Made by a program: the position numbers and the translations under genes
The notes under the pieces: model-generated
The model's input: the letters and a program-made list of their open reading frames with translations, nothing else
Databases searched by the model: none
Told to the model about the DNA's origin: nothing
Shown: piece after piece, positions 26,489-34,998 of the stretch
Layout: every line of letters begins with the position of its first letter
How positions within the stretch are numbered: position 1 is the first letter of the stretch
Origin: Candidatus Eisenbacteria bacterium
GTDB lineage: Bacteria > Orphanbacterota > Orphanbacteria > Orphanbacterales > Orphanbacteraceae
Assembly (NCBI GenBank): GCA_016930695.1
Contig: JAFGGD010000049.1
Coordinates: 82,992-146,991 of the forward strand
DNA length: 64,000 bases
Direction: 5' to 3'

Positions 26489-27463
26489 ATGATGCTGGCT
26501 CGAGCGACCGCATTCCTTACGGTCATGATGCTGTGCTGTATGGTTTCCACCGCCGGCGCCGCGGTGACGTCCTACGGCCAGAGCTTCGAGGGTTTGATCC
26601 AGACGGATCCCGACGCGCTGGGCGATGACGGCTGGCTGGTCTATGGAAATGTGTTCGATCCGGACACGTCCTACCTCTACGGATACGGCCCCTTCGCGGC
26701 GCCCAACCACAACGCCGCGTTCTGCCAGATCGTGACCGGAGAGGGCGGCCCCAGCCAGGAAGCCCAGCAACTCGTCGTGTTCAGTGATTACGAGAACACC
26801 GATCACGCCGGCGGCAACCTCGTCGAGTCGAACGTCTACCGGGAGTACACGATCGAAGCCGGCGACGTGGGCACCTGCTGGTTCTTCGAGTTCGACGCCA
26901 AGCTGGGCAACATCACGGGAAGCTCGACCGCGGCGGCGTTCATCAAGACGCTCGACCCCGGTTCCGGATACGCCCTGACCAACTTCATCACCGTGGACAT
27001 GACGTCCATTCCCGTCGAGTGGCAGCGCTACGGCCTCCGCATCGGGATCGACGCGAGTCTCGCCGGCCAGCTCCTGCAGTTCGGCTTCATGAACCTGGCC
27101 ACGCTTTACGAACCGTCGGGCATATTTTACGACAACATCGAGATCCGCGGCGAAACGGTCGACGTCCCGGAAGGCGCCACCGTCGCCCGATCGAGGATGA
27201 GCCAGAACTGCCCGAATCCGTTCAATCCGACGACCCGCATCGATTTTGCTATTACGAGGGCGGGCGCCGTCGAGATCGCCGTTTTCGACATCTCGGGCCG
27301 GCGGGTCGCCACGCTGCACGACGGAGAACTCGGCGCCGGTGAGCATTCCGTGACTTGGGATGGGACGACCGATCGGGGCGAATCCGCTTCCAGCGGATTG
27401 TACCTGTACGTTCTGGAGACCCCGACCGATCGATTGACCCGACGGATGATGCTGGTGAAGTAG
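26489..27463 (+). CDS. Exported protein paralogous to 6133-6831 but with type IX-like sorting domain
   Basis: The start is ATG at 26489, five bases after GGAGG. The protein has 324 residues: signal peptide (MMLARATAFLTVMMLCCMVS), a beta-sandwich domain at about 25-220 that parallels the 6133-6831 protein along its whole length (YGNVFDP, GYGPF, IVTGEGGP, FDAKLGN, AAFIKTLDP, NFITVDMT), then an FlgD-like C-terminal domain (CPNPFNPTTRIDF ... SSGLYLYVL ... RRMMLVK). The body is of unknown function and carries no catalytic signature. It is driven by operator-promoter D and followed by a terminator and GH30. Probably a secreted glucan-binding protein; inference. Confidence 0.8.
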   Translation: MMLARATAFLTVMMLCCMVSTAGAAVTSYGQSFEGLIQTDPDALGDDGWLVYGNVFDPDTSYLYGYGPFAAPNHNAAFCQIVTGEGGPSQEAQQLVVFSDYENTDHAGGNLVESNVYREYTIEAGDVGTCWFFEFDAKLGNITGSSTAAAFIKTLDPGSGYALTNFITVDMTSIPVEWQRYGLRIGIDASLAGQLLQFGFMNLATLYEPSGIFYDNIEIRGETVDVPEGATVARSRMSQNCPNPFNPTTRIDFAITRAGAVEIAVFDISGRRVATLHDGELGAGEHSVTWDGTTDRGESASSGLYLYVLETPTDRLTRRMMLVK

Positions 27464-27488
27464 GAGATCGAGAGATACAGAGAGTCCC

Positions 27489-29279
27489 GTGCCGCATCTA
27501 TGCGAAATCTGTTTCCCTTCCCGTGGTCCCGGGCGTCCAAGACGCCCGGGACGTTCTTTTCGATCCCATCGCTCGGCGGCCCCGATCCATCGCCTGACGA
27601 CGGTTCTGTTGGGCGCGGCCGTGATGGGGACCTTCGCGGGCGCGAAGGAATCCGGCCCCGCACCGGCCGCGACGAGCGAGATCCTCCTCACCTCCGAAGG
27701 AGGGGACAAGATCAGCCCCATGGAGAACGCGGCCTTTAGGAAGGGCGACGCTTCCGGCACCGTGATCACCGTCTACCCGGACAGCACCAAACAGACCATC
27801 TACGGGATCGGCACCTCCTTCACGGAATCCTCCGCGTTCGTTCTGGCGCATCTGGAGCCGGAGAGCCGGCGGGAGGTGATGCGGAGGATCTTCGGAGAGT
27901 CGGGCGCCGATTTCACTCTGACCCGGACCCACATCGGGTCATGCGATTTCACGGTGGAGGGCGAGTACTCCTACGCCGCGGAACCGGACGATCGAGATCT
28001 GTCGGCTTTCACCATCGCCCCGGACCTCGCCGGATTCGACCGGGCGGACTATCCAGGTGTCAAGGATTCCCGCTACGACCTCCTCCCCATGATCCGGGAG
28101 GCTCTCGCGATCAAGCGGGAACAGAGGGACGGCGAGCTGCGGATCATCGCCTCCGCCTGGACGGCGCCCCCGTGGATGAAGGACATCGAGACCTGGACCA
28201 TCCCGGGGTCCCCGGAAAACGACTGGCAGGGGACCGGGGGTTCGCTGAAGCCTCGGTACGTTTCGACCTATGCCGATTATCTCCTGAAGTACCTCGCCGC
28301 CTACGAGAGAGAAGGGGTGGACATCTGGGCGATCACGCCGGTGAACGAACCCCACGGCAACGGCGGACACTGGGAGAGCATGAATTTCTCGCCGGAATCG
28401 CAGAGCGACTTCATCCGACACCACCTGGGACCCCGCCTCCGGGAAAGCCGGCACGCCGGCGTGAAGCTGCTCGTCTACGATCAGAATCGGGACGGTTTGG
28501 TGCGGTGGGCGGAAGCGATTTTCGGCGATCCGCGTTCCGCCGGGTACGTGTTCGGCGTGGCCGTGCACTGGTATTCGAGCACATTCCGGGTATACGAAGA
28601 CGCCTTGGAACGAGTGCACACCGGGCACCCGGACCGGGTCATTCTCCATACGGAGGGGTGCATCGACAACCTGGGCACCGACGCCCCCGGCGGGATCGGC
28701 GATCCGGCCGGGTACAAGGAATCGGGCTGGTTCGGCAACGACGCGTTTTGGTGGAACGCCGGCGCGACGGACTGGGCGTACACGGCGAGCTGGGCCGGAC
28801 CGGGCGCGGCGGATCATCCCGCCTACACGCCGGTCCATCGTTACGCGCGGGACATCATCGTCTGCCTCGATCACTGGGTCGCCGGCTGGGTGGACTGGAA
28901 CATCGTCCTGGACCGGGAAGGCGGTCCCAACCACGCGGGCAATTTCTGCGGCGCTCCGATCATGATCGACACGGAAACCGGGGAGATCTACTACACGCCC
29001 GTCTATTACGTGCTGGCGCAGTTCGGCCGGACCATCCGTCCCGGGGACAAAGCGGTTTGGACGAAGCGCGAGACGGACGGCCTGGACCCGGACGCCCTGC
29101 GCGCCTGCGCCACCGTGAACGGCGACGGCCTTCTCAGCGTGCAGGTGCTGAACACCACGAAGGATGCGATTCCCTACCACCTGCAAATCGCCGGCCGGTA
29201 CGCGGCGATCACCATCCCCGCCAACTCGGTCCAGACCGTGCGGGTTCCTCTGGAGGCTCCCACTCCAAGAATGGACTGA
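27489..29279 (+). CDS. GH30 glycoside hydrolase, probable beta-1,6-glucanase; N-terminus uncertain
   Basis: Catalytic core is clear: DSTKQTIYGIGTSFTESSAF at the start, acid/base Glu in ITPVNEPHG (codon 28347), nucleophile Glu in ILHTEGCID (codon 28653), and the C-terminal beta-sandwich. GH30 subfamilies include beta-1,6-glucanases, the enzyme needed to cut laminarin side chains; glucosylceramidase-type activity is the main alternative. The start is unsettled. The frame is open from GTG 27489, but a strong terminator hairpin (27528-27560) lies inside that stretch, and the likely signal segment (LTTVLLGAAVMGTFAGA, from about 27594) has no standard start codon with a ribosome site before it. So the true start is probably near 27580-27620, perhaps non-canonical. 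Same strand and regulon as the 26489 gene. Confidence 0.85.
   Translation: MPHLCEICFPSRGPGRPRRPGRSFRSHRSAAPIHRLTTVLLGAAVMGTFAGAKESGPAPAATSEILLTSEGGDKISPMENAAFRKGDASGTVITVYPDSTKQTIYGIGTSFTESSAFVLAHLEPESRREVMRRIFGESGADFTLTRTHIGSCDFTVEGEYSYAAEPDDRDLSAFTIAPDLAGFDRADYPGVKDSRYDLLPMIREALAIKREQRDGELRIIASAWTAPPWMKDIETWTIPGSPENDWQGTGGSLKPRYVSTYADYLLKYLAAYEREGVDIWAITPVNEPHGNGGHWESMNFSPESQSDFIRHHLGPRLRESRHAGVKLLVYDQNRDGLVRWAEAIFGDPRSAGYVFGVAVHWYSSTFRVYEDALERVHTGHPDRVILHTEGCIDNLGTDAPGGIGDPAGYKESGWFGNDAFWWNAGATDWAYTASWAGPGAADHPAYTPVHRYARDIIVCLDHWVAGWVDWNIVLDREGGPNHAGNFCGAPIMIDTETGEIYYTPVYYVLAQFGRTIRPGDKAVWTKRETDGLDPDALRACATVNGDGLLSVQVLNTTKDAIPYHLQIAGRYAAITIPANSVQTVRVPLEAPTPRMD
27528..27560 (+). terminator. 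Rho-independent terminator after the 26489 gene
   Basis: Perfect 10-bp stem CCCGGGCGTC / GACGCCCGGG with loop CAA, followed by ACGTTCTTTT. The tail is interrupted, so read-through into GH30 is possible. Confidence 0.75.
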
Positions 29280-29298
29280 AAAGAAAGATATGACCGTG

Positions 29299-29328
29299 TT
29301 GCTTACAATTCCATCCAACAGCTATAGT
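29299..29328 (+). promoter_or_regulatory. Promoter for the 29445 lipoprotein gene
   Basis: -35 TTGCTT (29299-29304), 18-bp spacer, -10 TATAGT (29323-29328), about 115 bases before the start. No GTTCGG operator, so this gene is outside the glucan regulon. Confidence 0.5.
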
Positions 29329-29444
29329 ATGAGGTATCTATACAGGGGCCGGTTCGAGACGAATGTATGCCGGCTCCCTTTGCGAAGATTGAAGGTACCC
29401 CCCCGTGAAACGGCTGCCGGCATCCACTCTCCAAGGGAGACATC

Positions 29445-31637
29445 ATGAAGCTCCTTCGCGTACTCGCTCTGCTCCCGATCCTGCTTCTCTTCTCCTGCGA
29501 CCTCTTCAGTCCGGAAAAAGATGACGATCCCGCGGAGGTGAGCGACGACCTTCTGGGGAGCAAGACCATCGGGGTGGCGGGGGGCGAACTCGACCTGGAC
29601 AGCATCCGGGTCATCGTGCCGGCCGGCGCCTTCCGCGAAGAGAACACGATCCGTGTCTCCGTCGAGGACGAGGAGGAGGACTTCGGCGAGTACGGGATCT
29701 CCTCCATGTATCGGATCGACGGTCTGCCCGGCACCATCGACGAACCGATCCGGCTCCGGCTGAAATACCGCGGCCCCATCGAGGGGGACACGCTCATCGC
29801 CGTCGGACGGATCCTGAACGCCACCACCGAAGACAGCGTGCACGCGTCCTTCCATACCGACCAGGCTGCCGACTCGTCGGGCTATCTGCTTTACGAGCTT
29901 CCCGCCGATGCCGCCGGGAAGGCGATCGGCAAGGAAGAGGCCCAATCCGCCGGCGAGACGTTCTTTTTCATCATTCTCGGCGGCTACATGGAGGAGCCTT
30001 CGGCGAATGGGCATTTCATTCTGAGCTATCCTCTCGCCTACAGCGCCCAGGGCGCGAAGATGGGCGAGCATTTCGAAGAGGCCTACGATTCCTGCGCGGC
30101 GATGGGATACGATCTGACCGGAAGGGACTGGGCCGCCGACCCCCCGACCGTTCTGGCCAAACCCTCCTCCCGGTTCAACGGCGCCTATTTCTACAGGATC
30201 TCGAAGGTGAAGAACGATCCTCTCGTGACCGACCAGGAGCTGCGGAAATACATCCCGGTCGGGAGTTTCCAGATCGATCTCGGCATCCTGAACGACGATC
30301 CGAAAATGCGGGCCGTCTGCGGGCACGAGTTCTTCCATCTGGTCCAGAATCTGTACGAGTTTTCTTCTCCCAATATCGAGATCGAACAGAAGTGGCTCAA
30401 GGAAGCGGCTTCCGTATGGATCATGGAGAAATTCTCGAATCTGCCGAACTACGTTCCTCACAGCATCAACGGAAGAGAGATGTACCCGTTCGACGGATGG
30501 CAATACGCGGGCAGGAGCCACGCGCGGACCGGATACGGTCTCTCGGTCATCCTGAAAGGCGTCGTCGAGGCGTACGGCCAGCAGGCGATCCGCAGCATCT
30601 TCGAAGAGATCCAGGCGGGTGTCTTGCCTTCGCAGGCGGTCGATCCGGTCGATGCGGTCCTCTCGGTCCTGAACGAACCGGTCCCGCAGTTCTGGCACGG
30701 CGTGTTGGGCGCCTACGTGCTGGGTCACTATTACGATAATCAGGTGAATTTCCGATTCCTTGATGAATGGACGAATTTCACGACCTTCACCGTCGATCCG
30801 TCGAACAACGTGATCCCCGCGACGCTGGAGTACCACGACCTTTCGGGAAGACTGTTCAAGATCCTCCCGGGGGATCTGAGCACGCTGTCGACCGCCCCCC
30901 TCTCCTTCACCGTCGATGATCCGGCGAATTGCGGGATCCTGGTCTGCAAATACAAGCAGGGGACGGAGATCACCATGGTCGGCGAGGCGTTCCCCGGAGG
31001 GAGCGGGCAGGTGGCGCTGGCCGACGCCAAGCCGCTCTTCGACGCCGGATATGATCTGGTGGTCCTGGTATCCAACAGCACGCACGACGCCGCCTCCAAC
31101 TACCAGGGCAAGAACGACGTGGAACTTCTGATCGAGTTGACCGGCTCCGACGTTCTGAACGGCAGCATGGAATTCTACCTCGATACCGCCCGGTTCCAGA
31201 GAAGCGACCAGACCGGTCCCACCACCGCGAACCTGGAAGAGGCCCTCCATTTCAACGGCGCAGTCGGGAGTTTCAGCAACGGCCTTTTTTCCGGGAATTA
31301 CTCCTACGAGAGCCTGGGACGGACGTTCTCCGGAAACGTGCGGATCACCTACATCGACAACCCGGCCAGCATCAACGTCCACCTGTCCAACACGATGTCC
31401 TATGAAAGCAGCTGGGGATTCGGCACGGTCACCATCCAGTACACCGTCGATTATAGCGGCCTTTCCTACGACGGAATCGATCCGACCTCGGGCCGGTACG
31501 CCTATTCCACGAGCGGGAGTTCCACCTGCGGGGCGAGCGTGACCTGGCGAGAGACCAACGCACTGTACACGCAGAATCTGATTTCGTACGACTGCGGCGC
31601 CAACGCGTACCTCAAGGTCTACGTCGATTCGCGCTAG
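29445..31637 (+). CDS. Putative metallopeptidase lipoprotein
   Basis: The protein has 730 residues; lipoprotein signal with lipobox LLLFSC. Residues about 40-130 resemble a ZU5-like beta domain (VAGGELDLDSIRVIVPAGAF). The central region carries HEFFHLVQ (His294, Glu295, His298) and, about 20 residues on, KWLKEAASVW. A HExxH helix followed by a Glu-bearing helix is the gluzincin-type zinc-protease arrangement. The last 200 residues are beta-rich and unassigned. It has its own promoter and no link to the glucan genes apart from position. Substrate unknown; protease function is inferred from the zinc motif alone. Confidence 0.65.
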   Translation: MKLLRVLALLPILLLFSCDLFSPEKDDDPAEVSDDLLGSKTIGVAGGELDLDSIRVIVPAGAFREENTIRVSVEDEEEDFGEYGISSMYRIDGLPGTIDEPIRLRLKYRGPIEGDTLIAVGRILNATTEDSVHASFHTDQAADSSGYLLYELPADAAGKAIGKEEAQSAGETFFFIILGGYMEEPSANGHFILSYPLAYSAQGAKMGEHFEEAYDSCAAMGYDLTGRDWAADPPTVLAKPSSRFNGAYFYRISKVKNDPLVTDQELRKYIPVGSFQIDLGILNDDPKMRAVCGHEFFHLVQNLYEFSSPNIEIEQKWLKEAASVWIMEKFSNLPNYVPHSINGREMYPFDGWQYAGRSHARTGYGLSVILKGVVEAYGQQAIRSIFEEIQAGVLPSQAVDPVDAVLSVLNEPVPQFWHGVLGAYVLGHYYDNQVNFRFLDEWTNFTTFTVDPSNNVIPATLEYHDLSGRLFKILPGDLSTLSTAPLSFTVDDPANCGILVCKYKQGTEITMVGEAFPGGSGQVALADAKPLFDAGYDLVVLVSNSTHDAASNYQGKNDVELLIELTGSDVLNGSMEFYLDTARFQRSDQTGPTTANLEEALHFNGAVGSFSNGLFSGNYSYESLGRTFSGNVRITYIDNPASINVHLSNTMSYESSWGFGTVTIQYTVDYSGLSYDGIDPTSGRYAYSTSGSSTCGASVTWRETNALYTQNLISYDCGANAYLKVYVDSR

Positions 31638-31940
31638 CTGGCGGATGGAGGATGGGAATGATATCGTATGATTTCTTTCGTAATCTTCGCATAGAGTAAA
31701 GGAGAGGGGATCTGGTACTCGATCGAGTCTAGTGGAGGTTGACTAAACCTTTACGAAATAATGTGAAGAGTCACCATGTGGCGGAAAGAATCTACCCCGA
31801 AGCTGAAAAAGTCATCGAGATTTAAGAAGAGCGGGTGACGGAGCCTATGAGGAAGACCGTATTGATGGTCTTCCTTGTTAGAGTTACACTGCAGCGGGTG
31901 AAGTAGTCGGCTCGCAGTCTGGGAGAGAAGGGATGTGGGG
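31638..31940. other. AT-richer intergenic region before the restriction-modification operon
   Basis: Composition drops visibly relative to the flanking glucan genes. It contains a perfect 9-bp hairpin AGGAAGACC / GGTCTTCCT (31850-31875) followed by TGTTA, a weak terminator. No gene or clear promoter seen. Confidence 0.4.
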
Positions 31941-33068
31941 ATGATGTGTATCACTGCGAAGGAAAGGCTCGAAACTCGGAGATCAGTAAAATTGCCTAGG
32001 GCTCTCGACTTCTTTGCTGGAGCTGGTCTTGCGACCGAAGGATTGCGTTTATCCTTCGACGTCGTATGGGCTAACGATATTTGTCCCAAAAAGGCAAGAG
32101 TCTACTTAGCAAACCACCCTCGCGAAGGATTCGAGCTAAGTCCCATTGAGAAGGTGCGAGGCTCTAATCTGCCGGAAGCTGATCTTTCTTGGGCAAGCTT
32201 TCCATGCCAGGATTTGTCCTTGGCGGGGAAGCTGGGGGGGATCGATAAAGCGCGCAGCGGCCTTGTTTGGCACTGGCTACGTGTGATGGATGAGATGCAG
32301 CGCCGTCCCCCCATGGTTGTAGCTGAAAATGTAATCGGTCTCCTTTCCGCAGCTAAAGGAGAGCACTACAGGCTTCTGCATCAGGCGTTAGAGAAGCGTG
32401 GCTACCGGGTAGGTCCGATTGTGCTTGACGCTGTCCATTGGGTTCCCCAATCCCGCCCCAGGGTTTTCGTAATAGGTATTAAACACGGTCCCGACTTAAC
32501 GGGTCTCACGGCACCAGTACCCGGGTGGCTGCATCCGGCATCCGTCCGTCGGGCTTGCTCGGGTCTCAACGACTTGCTCTGGTGGCGGATGCCAATGCCC
32601 AGGCCTAGACAAAGCAATCTTGCGGAGATACTAGATCCCGAGGCTAAGCCTCACGAAGAAGACATCTCCGACCGAAACCTCGAGTTAATCCCACACGAGC
32701 ACTGGCAGAAGATGAAGATGGCTATTAAAGCTGGGACTCGTGTGTTCGCGGGCTACAAAAGGACGAGGACCAGGGGGCAGACCCTAGAACTTAGATTCGA
32801 TGGGATTGCTGGATGTCTTCGAACACCTGGTGGGGGAAGCAGCCGCCAATTGGTTGTAGTATGGAACAATGGTAAGCCGCATACGCGATTGCTGACTGTC
32901 ACCGAGACTGCACGTCTGATGGGTGCAAGGAAGTCCTACAAGGTGCCCGGATCGTATAATGACGGTTACAAGGCCATGGGTGACGGAGTTGCGGTGCCTT
33001 CAGTAAGATTCTTGAGCAAGCACTTATTGTCATCTTTAGCTACACTTGTCGATACGGAGGAGGCGTGA
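31941..33068 (+). CDS. dcm: DNA (cytosine-5) methyltransferase
   Basis: The protein has 375 residues starting at ATG 31941 (a GTG two codons upstream is possible). All main C5-methylase motifs are present in order: motif I ALDFFAGAGLATEG, motif IV SFPCQDLSLAG with the catalytic Cys, motif VI VAENV, motif VIII QSRPRVFVIG, motif IX-like TPGGGSSRQLV, motif X YKAMGDGVAVPSV. It is the first gene of a tight three-gene operon: the next gene starts in its stop (GTGA overlap). Codon and base use are AT-richer than the neighbourhood, which suggests recent transfer. It should protect host DNA from the partner nuclease; recognition sequence unknown. The symbol is generic. Confidence 0.95.
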   Translation: MMCITAKERLETRRSVKLPRALDFFAGAGLATEGLRLSFDVVWANDICPKKARVYLANHPREGFELSPIEKVRGSNLPEADLSWASFPCQDLSLAGKLGGIDKARSGLVWHWLRVMDEMQRRPPMVVAENVIGLLSAAKGEHYRLLHQALEKRGYRVGPIVLDAVHWVPQSRPRVFVIGIKHGPDLTGLTAPVPGWLHPASVRRACSGLNDLLWWRMPMPRPRQSNLAEILDPEAKPHEEDISDRNLELIPHEHWQKMKMAIKAGTRVFAGYKRTRTRGQTLELRFDGIAGCLRTPGGGSSRQLVVVWNNGKPHTRLLTVTETARLMGARKSYKVPGSYNDGYKAMGDGVAVPSVRFLSKHLLSSLATLVDTEEA

Positions 33069-33994
33069 ACTCACTTTATAATCTCCTCAGCTCTTTCGCT
33101 CGTAGCCATGGGATTAAAGGAAAGAGTCCTCTATGTGTTGTTCTTGTAGTAACTCGCCATGCGCAGATCCAGGGGTTACCCCTTGAACCTGAGCTGATGC
33201 TCACGAAGAGAGGGGGGCAGGTTCGTGGATTAGGCAAAGCCGCGGTTCAGAAGATCCTGGCCGAGCATGAGATCTTCCGTACTCTTGCGGAGGAAGGTGG
33301 CCGAACAAGTCGCGGAAGCATCGGCAATATGAAGGAGTATGTAGAGTTTCTGAACGGACTCGCTCGTTCGGGAGAGGTTGATCTTGAGTCAGTGGAGAAT
33401 TTCTGGATCGACCGTGTAAAGAATTTTTTCGCCTCAAAGCCATTTTCTCTCCGTTTGGATTTCTCTAAGTCAATCCGCTCTGTGGTTCGCGACCTTTTAC
33501 TGCAAGCTGAACGTCGGCAGAAAGAAGGATCGGGAACAATGGTTCTCGGGACAGTTCTCCAGCATCTCGTAGGCGCGAAACTCGATCTCGTATTAGAGAC
33601 CGAGATCGAACACCGGGGGGCATCAGTCAAGGATGAGGGCGCAGGGTATGACGCCGACTTTCTTATCGAGGATGCGGCAATTCATGTAACGACATCTCCA
33701 GCAGAAGCTCTGCTGCGAAAATGCAAAAAGAACCTGGATGGCGGATTAAGGCCGATAATTATCACGATTGAAAAGGGAGTAACTGCGGCGGAGATGTTCG
33801 CCGACCAACGCGGCGTAGCTGATCGGGTTGATGTGTTTGACGGTGAGCAGTTCCTAGCCGGAAACCTCTATGAGCTGGGGGGGTTTGGCAGAGACGGAAG
33901 AAGAACTACTGCGAAAAATCTAATCGCTAGATATAACAAGATCGTCTCCGAATGTGAAACAGATCCAGGTCTCCGCATCGAAATCTCCACATGA
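33065..33994 (+). CDS. DUF4928-type protein, probable type II restriction endonuclease
   Basis: The protein has 309 residues; GTG start overlapping the methyltransferase stop by four bases. Sequence resembles the DUF4928 family, which recurs beside C5-methyltransferases and Vsr. N-terminal helical part (KSPLCVVLVVTRHAQIQGLP), then a region from about 180 with VLETEIEHRG ... AGYDADFLIEDAAIHVTTSP ... RPIIITIEKG. The acidic residues ahead of a beta-strand fit a PD-(D/E)xK-like nuclease core, though no textbook motif is exact. The order methylase - this gene - vsr, with coupled starts, supports a restriction enzyme. That function is inference. Confidence 0.75.
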   Translation: MNSLYNLLSSFARSHGIKGKSPLCVVLVVTRHAQIQGLPLEPELMLTKRGGQVRGLGKAAVQKILAEHEIFRTLAEEGGRTSRGSIGNMKEYVEFLNGLARSGEVDLESVENFWIDRVKNFFASKPFSLRLDFSKSIRSVVRDLLLQAERRQKEGSGTMVLGTVLQHLVGAKLDLVLETEIEHRGASVKDEGAGYDADFLIEDAAIHVTTSPAEALLRKCKKNLDGGLRPIIITIEKGVTAAEMFADQRGVADRVDVFDGEQFLAGNLYELGGFGRDGRRTTAKNLIARYNKIVSECETDPGLRIEIST

Positions 33995-34407
33995 CAGATA
34001 CTTTAGAGCCAGAAAAGCGCAGTTGGGTAATGTCACGTGTCCGTTCCAAGGACACTTCACCGGAAATAACCGTACGCTCGCTTGTGCATCGCCTTGGTTT
34101 CCGGTTCAGATTACATCGCCGAGATCTTCCAGGTACACCCGACTTGGTGTTCCCTTCCCGACATATGGTCATCTTCGTGCATGGTTGCTTTTGGCATGGT
34201 CACCGATGCAGGAGGGGAAACCGGATTCCGAAGACCAATCGGTCGTATTGGATCGACAAGATCAACCGGAACAAGGCTCGTGACAGACTGCAGCGAGGGC
34301 GCCTTCGTCGTCTGGGCTGGCGAGTTATGGTTGTCTGGGAGTGCCAGCTTTCGGATCTAGACCGTCTTGAACGAAGAATCATCGGCTTTCTCAATAGTGA
34401 CTCCTAA
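33991..34407 (+). CDS. vsr: Very short patch repair endonuclease
   Basis: The protein has 138 residues, the normal Vsr length. ATG overlaps the upstream TGA (ATGA). Family blocks are complete: RSWVMSRVRSKDTSPEITVR, LPGTPDLVFP with the catalytic Asp, VFVHGCFWHGHRC-type zinc/active-site block (here IFVHGCFWHGHRC), PKTNRSYWIDKINRN and GWRVMVVWEC. Vsr nicks T:G mismatches that arise when 5-methylcytosine deaminates, so it repairs damage caused by the methyltransferase encoded two genes upstream. Confidence 0.97.
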   Translation: MTDTLEPEKRSWVMSRVRSKDTSPEITVRSLVHRLGFRFRLHRRDLPGTPDLVFPSRHMVIFVHGCFWHGHRCRRGNRIPKTNRSYWIDKINRNKARDRLQRGRLRRLGWRVMVVWECQLSDLDRLERRIIGFLNSDS

Positions 34408-34521
34408 GAACCACTCTGAACCTGCTAAACGTCATGTGTCCGTACCCACTACAGGTCTCACCAGGATAACCAAGGGATCATGAGCTCTCAGCGGTAGAGG
34501 TTTGATTTTTCCATTGAAAAT

Positions 34522-34566
34522 CCCGTACCCGCCCAAGTTTTTGGAGACGGTTAATCCGCGGATTTC
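34522..34566 (+). repeat. Dispersed repeat copy R1
   Basis: Shares a roughly 45-bp imperfect match with R2 at 36696-36750: CCCGTA, CCGC, CAAGTTTTTGGAGAC and AATCCGCG in the same order. R2 has an extra 11-bp tandem unit (ATTTTGGAGAC). The two copies flank the lipoprotein gene at 34999-36636 in direct orientation. Confidence 0.6.
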
Positions 34567-34570
34567 TCAG

Positions 34571-34690
34571 ATTCCGGGGACACAATCCGTAATTCGTTAC
34601 CCCCATCGCGCCGGTGGACAACTCTTCCGGACTGAACCAAAACGGAATTCCGTATCGTGTCCCCGGAATGCGCGTGTCCCCGGAATGCGC
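34571..34690. repeat. Small inverted-repeat element (REP/MITE-like remnant)
   Basis: ATTCCGGGGACAC at 34571-34583 is mirrored by GTGTCCCCGGAAT at 34657-34669, with partial pairing continuing inward (GTAATTC / GGAATTC). A second copy of GTGTCCCCGGAATGCGC follows in tandem at about 34675. No transposase is present. It looks like the ends of a lost or non-autonomous element. Confidence 0.55.
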
Positions 34691-34998
34691 CCCGGTTTCC
34701 CCCCGCCTGAGAGCCACGGCGAAAGCATGCTTCCCGGCGGGAAGTGGGCAAACGCCGTGGCCTGCTCGAATGGGTGACGAATGCTCCCTCCCGTAGTCCG
34801 CGCCGGATATGGACAGTCCCGATATTCCGGTGCTATCTTTCTAGTGTTCTGATTGATGATGATCCCACGAACCACGTCTTCGAACGGTACCTTCCGCACT
34901 TCCTCGATTCAGAACGACGATTGCTTCTAAGCTCTGGCGGTCATCCGGGATACCCGGAAAAGCCTTTGGTCTGACGACGCGGAGAAAGAAGGTCGACT

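Larger units (their letters stand above)
34408..34998. other. Intergenic region with degenerate repeats
   Basis: It holds the dispersed repeat R1 (34522-34566) and a compact inverted-repeat element (34571-34690). The remaining roughly 300 bases up to the lipoprotein gene show no gene; the short open frames there have no ribosome sites or recognisable products. Confidence 0.5.

Noticed and set aside
31751..32089. A 112-codon minus-strand frame at the start of the methyltransferase gene
   Set aside because: Overlaps methylase motif I in antisense and has no recognisable product or ribosome site.
34657..34690. Tandem GTGTCCCCGGAATGCGC considered as a CRISPR-like array
   Set aside because: Only two adjacent units with no spacers, plus one inverted copy, and no cas genes. 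It fits a small inverted-repeat element.
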